In this document: positions 52,079-55,521 of the stretch, piece after piece
Layout: each line of letters opens with the position of its first letter
How positions within the stretch are numbered: the stretch's first letter is position 1
From: Elusimicrobia bacterium CG1_02_56_21
GTDB taxonomy: Bacteria; Elusimicrobiota; Elusimicrobia; Elusimicrobiales; UBA9959
Assembly (NCBI GenBank): GCA_001871115.1
Contig: MNUR01000096.1
Coordinates: 1 to 55,521 of the forward strand
Length of the DNA stretch: 55,521 nucleotides
Reading direction: 5' to 3'
Program-made: the position numbers and the translations under genes
The notes under the pieces: model-generated
The model's database searches: none
Seen by the model: only the letters and a program-made list of their open reading frames with translations
Told to the model about the DNA's origin: nothing

Positions 52079-52084
52079 TATAGT

Positions 52085-52618
52085 ATGAGGTTTAAGTCCG
52101 CCAGCATAATTCTTATAACTTCCCTGATAACGGGACTGCTGTATACTTATACCTCGGCGCTTATCAGCTCAAAGATATACCGCATTATGATCAGCGAGCA
52201 GACCACGGTAGGAAATACCGTTCCCAAGACCGGCGGGGCTTATTCCCTGCTGGGCAGCACCGGGCAGCTGGGGTACGGAACTCTCGCGGGGGGGCGCTAT
52301 AGCGTAACCTGGGGTATAGTAAATTCCTGGCGGCCGGCTCAGCTAGACGTTTCTTCCTCTCACGCTTTTCCTAACCCCTGTAATATTTCGAGAGGGTGCG
52401 CAAGCGTCACTTTTACCCGTCTTACGCTGCGCGCGACCATAAATATTTTCACTATATCCGGAGAAAAAGTCCGGACGGTAGAAAAGAACAGCAATATCGA
52501 CAGCGCAGGCTGGGACCTGCGCAACGCATCGGGCTCGCAGGTTGCAAGCGGGCTTTATCTCTACGTAGTAAAAGGCGAGGGTTCTGTCAGGCAGGGAAAA
52601 CTGGTTATAGTCAGGTAA
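52085..52618 (+). CDS. Small exported protein with FlgD/T9SS-like C-terminal domain
   Basis: A 177-residue protein. A hydrophobic N-terminus (about 7-27) acts as signal peptide or anchor. A Gly-rich middle (GSTGQLGYGTLAGGRYSVTWG) leads into a C-terminal beta-domain (about 93-177): SHAFPNPC, a strand with INIFTISGEKVRTV, GWDLRNASGSQVASGLYLYVV and a closing KLVIVR. This is the FlgD-like/type A sorting-domain pattern used by type IX secretion substrates and related surface proteins. There is too little sequence before it for an enzyme. It is co-transcribed with the giant fibre-like gene 10 bp downstream. No other T9SS component than the PorV-like end at 1-288 is visible. Confidence 0.62.
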   Translation: MRFKSASIILITSLITGLLYTYTSALISSKIYRIMISEQTTVGNTVPKTGGAYSLLGSTGQLGYGTLAGGRYSVTWGIVNSWRPAQLDVSSSHAFPNPCNISRGCASVTFTRLTLRATINIFTISGEKVRTVEKNSNIDSAGWDLRNASGSQVASGLYLYVVKGEGSVRQGKLVIVR

Positions 52619-52628
52619 GGTGACTCTT

Positions 52629-55521
52629 ATGAAAAAATTTATGCTATCCGTCTCAATGTTATTATGCCTCCCCCTGGCGGCGGCAGCCGGTGAAATAACC
52701 GCCGGCAGCGTACCCGGAAATATAAATTACCAGGGACGCCTGGAAAGAGACAATGCCCCGATAACCGGTACAGTCCATATTACCTTCAGAATTTTCAACT
52801 CCCCAACCGCTACCGGCGGAGCTTGCGGGGCTCCCAGCCAGCCCTGCTTATGGGAGAGCCCTGAAATAGCAGTGCAGGCCGTGCAGGGTATTTTCAGCGC
52901 GGACATGACCCCTACCCTTTCGCTTTTCGGCGGCGGAACCAAACTTTATCTTGAAGTGCAGGTGGAAGGGGACACTCTCAGCCCGCGTGAGCCGCTTAAC
53001 AGCGTAACTTACGCCCTGGTGGCAAAAAAATTGGAGGACGGCTCAAGTGTTTCAGTGGCCACCCTAACAGCGGCTTACCAGGTTTTGCTGGCAACTACCG
53101 CCGGGGCTACCGTGGGCGTGGGAACCAATTCTCCTTCCGCTTCCGCCAAAATGACAGTGGACGGCTGGCTCAAACTCGATTCGGGCGGAATAATTTTCCC
53201 CAATAATTCATCAATGAGTTCCTCCGCTTTGGGGTCGGCTGACAATATCGCGGCCCCGGTTGACGCCACCATACTCGCGGATTCTGACGGGAATGGTTCA
53301 GGCGACATGGTTTTCAGCGTATTAGCCGGGGAAAGAGCCAGGATTACAAATGCGGGCGATATGGGGCTAGGGACCGCAACTCCGGGAGGCAAGCTGGATG
53401 TGGACGGTTCTATTTATGTGGGGAACGAGGGAATCTACGACAGGGACGACGGTGAAGTCAATATCATGGAAGACCTTGGTGTAGCCGGCGGCAAGGTAAC
53501 GGGCTCTAATTCCGAATCAATGTCCCTTGGCGAGACCAATAATGTCATAGCCCTTACTTCCGGAGGTTCGGAAAGGATGCGGGTACATTCCAATGGGTAT
53601 GTCGGGATAGGCCTGGCCGCGCCTACCGCCAATCTCCACGTTTCGGGAGATATCCGCTCTAATGCCGGGGTAAGGGGGGGAACGGTCTCTATAGGAACCT
53701 ATGCCGGCGGCTGGACAGGCGCTTCTAATGAAGTCCGCGCGGACAATAGCACCCATCTTCTGCTGCAGCAGACTAATTCTTACAATGTGGGCATCGGAAC
53801 CGACACTCCGCGCGAAAAGCTGCATGTGCGCGGCAGCGTGCGCTCGGATTACGGCATCATAGCGGCTACAGGCGCTTTTTCCGGGAATGTCGCCGTGAAC
53901 GGTGACTTTACCGCCAACGGGAATAACAAGAACGTTTACCTGACTACTACTACTATATACGGCTCGCTGACGGTAACCGGCGGAATAGGCTCTACTGCGG
54001 GCATACCGGTCTACCTGAATTCCACCCAGACTCTGACCGGGCAGAATACTTTTCTTAACCAGGTAGTTGTTTCAAGCGATATTCTTACCCTTAACCGCCT
54101 CGGCTCCGGGGTAAGAGACTTCGATTTCTCAGGTTCCAAATATTTGCAGATCGGCGACAATAAACCCGAGTTCGCCAACGACAATGCAATGGCCTATCTG
54201 GTAGGCGGCAGCAATGCCGACGCCAAGCTTAATTTCTACCGCGGCGCTTCGGAAGCCGCGCGCTTTGAAACCCAGGGCGGACTCAACCTTGCATTGGTAA
54301 TGAACGGGAAGACTAAAACGCTGACAGACGCCACCTATCACCGCATCCAGAACAGCGTAGTCTGGATCTCTACCGGCTATAATACAACTCCGGCTATCTT
54401 TGTCAGCTCCTACATGGGGAATGTCGGAATAGGGACCTCGGTGCTCGATCCTAACTGGCGGCTGACAGTGGACGGGAATATTCGTCTCACTGGCTCCACT
54501 TCGAACTCGATTATCTTCGCGGACGGTTCCTCTATGAACACGGCGCTGGCAATCGGCTCCGCATTGTCCCTTTCCAATTCCGGCGACGCCCTGGTGCAGT
54601 CCGACGTGGATCAATTCGCCGGCGGGGATGTCGTATTGCGCGCGGGTGCTGTTGACGGGCTTATCCTTAAATCCGGAGGAAATGTGGGCATAGGAACAAT
54701 CAATCCTGTATCCAAGCTGAATATCCGCGGCGGCGACCTTGTGCTGGGCTCCCCGGTGAACCCCTACAGCGGGGATTCCGTTGAGGACCTGATAGTGGCG
54801 GGAAATGTCGTTTTCGACGGAGGACTTATACAGCGCTCCGCCTCGCAGGTGCAGCTTTCCGCCCTGATGGTAGCCCTGGACGTTTATCTTTCCACCGGCA
54901 CTGGGAATAAGACCGGCATCGGGACAAGGTCCCCGGTCACAACTCTTGACGTGAACGGGAACGCGCAATTCGGCTCCGGGACAACCAAGTCCACATTTAC
55001 AGCGGCCGGAGTCCTGCGGCTTGCGACGCAACTGGGAGTCCCCTACGGCGGCACCGGCGCCACAACGCTCACCTCAGGCGGAATACTTTACGGCGCCGGC
55101 ACAGGGGCCATCTCCGCGCTGCCGGTGCTGACCAACGGCCAACTGCTGATAGGCGACAATTCAGGGGCCCCGGCAGCGGCTACCCTGACAGGAACCTCTA
55201 ACCAGGTTACGGTAAATACTGGAGCGGGAACCATCTCATTGTCGCTTCCTCAGAACATACACACCGCCGCCGATCCCGCCTTCAACTCTCTGTCCCTCAC
55301 CACCCCCCTTACGGTAGGCAACGGAGGCACCGGCGCGGCTTCGCTTGCCGGCGTGTTGAAAGGCAATACGGCGGGTGCTTTTACGGCGATGACAGGAACC
55401 GCAAACAGGGTTACGCGCTGGTCCGACGCCAATACTGTGGCCGCAAGCGGTATTCTTACAGATAACGGCACAAGGTTCACCGTCGGGGCTGCAATGGATG
55501 TTACAGGCTCCCTGACAACCT
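52629..55521 (+). CDS. Giant repeat-rich surface/tail-fibre-like protein (3' partial)
   Basis: At least 964 residues, open to the end of the window. SD AAGGTGA precedes ATG 52629. The signal peptide ends near AAAAG (about residue 21). An N-terminal beta-domain (about 30-140: NINYQGRLERDN, VHITFRIFN) is followed by repeats of the kind (V/T/M)G(I/V/L)GT..P..(K)L.V.G. They begin at residues 162, 245, 325, 387, 599, 686 and 762, each one turn of a trimeric-fibre-like beta structure. From about 800 come PYGGTGATTL and VGNGGTGAASL repeats typical of tail-fibre collars. Such proteins are long adhesins, often with a C-terminal S74 chaperone, which would lie beyond the window. Confidence 0.8.
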   Translation, partial: MKKFMLSVSMLLCLPLAAAAGEITAGSVPGNINYQGRLERDNAPITGTVHITFRIFNSPTATGGACGAPSQPCLWESPEIAVQAVQGIFSADMTPTLSLFGGGTKLYLEVQVEGDTLSPREPLNSVTYALVAKKLEDGSSVSVATLTAAYQVLLATTAGATVGVGTNSPSASAKMTVDGWLKLDSGGIIFPNNSSMSSSALGSADNIAAPVDATILADSDGNGSGDMVFSVLAGERARITNAGDMGLGTATPGGKLDVDGSIYVGNEGIYDRDDGEVNIMEDLGVAGGKVTGSNSESMSLGETNNVIALTSGGSERMRVHSNGYVGIGLAAPTANLHVSGDIRSNAGVRGGTVSIGTYAGGWTGASNEVRADNSTHLLLQQTNSYNVGIGTDTPREKLHVRGSVRSDYGIIAATGAFSGNVAVNGDFTANGNNKNVYLTTTTIYGSLTVTGGIGSTAGIPVYLNSTQTLTGQNTFLNQVVVSSDILTLNRLGSGVRDFDFSGSKYLQIGDNKPEFANDNAMAYLVGGSNADAKLNFYRGASEAARFETQGGLNLALVMNGKTKTLTDATYHRIQNSVVWISTGYNTTPAIFVSSYMGNVGIGTSVLDPNWRLTVDGNIRLTGSTSNSIIFADGSSMNTALAIGSALSLSNSGDALVQSDVDQFAGGDVVLRAGAVDGLILKSGGNVGIGTINPVSKLNIRGGDLVLGSPVNPYSGDSVEDLIVAGNVVFDGGLIQRSASQVQLSALMVALDVYLSTGTGNKTGIGTRSPVTTLDVNGNAQFGSGTTKSTFTAAGVLRLATQLGVPYGGTGATTLTSGGILYGAGTGAISALPVLTNGQLLIGDNSGAPAAATLTGTSNQVTVNTGAGTISLSLPQNIHTAADPAFNSLSLTTPLTVGNGGTGAASLAGVLKGNTAGAFTAMTGTANRVTRWSDANTVAASGILTDNGTRFTVGAAMDVTGSLTT

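Overview
The window reads as a chromosomal segment of an uncultured, moderately GC-rich diderm bacterium. Lipopolysaccharide genes (Kdo and heptose synthesis, LpxK, LptABC), a secretin, a PorV/PorQ-type barrel and lipoprotein signal peptides show an outer membrane. The gene repertoire, the style of the pilins and the long tail-fibre-like surface proteins suggest Elusimicrobiota or a neighbouring phylum. That placement is inference; no rRNA or other phylogenetic marker was compared. No CRISPR array, insertion sequence, integrase or prophage was recognised.

Layout. 1-5.7 kb: the tail of a PorV/PorQ-like barrel, a lipoprotein, an initiator-type tRNA-Met, an FKBP isomerase, a TerC-family membrane protein, an unknown P-loop protein, and a sodium symporter with a 47-residue partner gene. 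5.8-10.2 kb: a YgjP-type metalloprotease, an MBL hydrolase, a DinG-type helicase, a small membrane protein and YceI. 10.4-15.6 kb: tRNA-Thr(CGU) and two large O-antigen-ligase/TPR proteins. 15.9-27.7 kb: an OmpA-like periplasmic protein, then a type IV pilus or pseudopilus machine (PilM/N, PilO, PilP-like, secretin, PilB, PilC and four prepilin-like proteins). 27.8-37.1 kb: mixed housekeeping genes, namely a secreted peptidase, UvrA, NadB, a flippase-like protein, gamma carbonic anhydrase, a receiver domain, an HhH-GPD glycosylase and a TPR protein. 37.3-49.4 kb (minus strand): a compact LPS block with many 4-bp ATGA overlaps. It runs from two small DUF4254-like genes through GT9, LpxK, GmhB, a methyltransferase, DUF3108, a heptose kinase, KdsB, PyrG, KdsA, KdsD and LptC to LptA and LptB. 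49.5-52 kb: a deacetylase and an unusual GT9 fusion. 52-55.5 kb: a small protein with a FlgD/T9SS-like C-terminal domain and the first 964 residues of a giant repeat-rich surface protein.

How the genes work together. KdsD, KdsA and KdsB make CMP-Kdo, with PyrG supplying CTP. The heptose kinase and GmhB supply part of the ADP-heptose route. LpxK finishes the lipid A precursor, GT9 enzymes add core sugars and LptABC serves transport to the outer membrane. The two Wzy_C-type proteins lie directly upstream of the pilus genes and could act on O-antigen or on pilin glycans.

Most interesting signals: (1) a regularly spaced array of five small palindromes whose arms vary while staying complementary (15.68-15.79 kb); (2) a 162-bp foldback element bounded by a perfect 12-bp inverted repeat (37.1-37.3 kb); (3) several genes whose -10 box ends only 6-9 nt before the ATG, implying leaderless mRNAs; (4) an initiator-type tRNA with C at position 33; (5) a one-and-a-half-domain heptosyltransferase fusion; (6) a perfect 16-bp palindrome abutting the promoter of the surface-protein operon.
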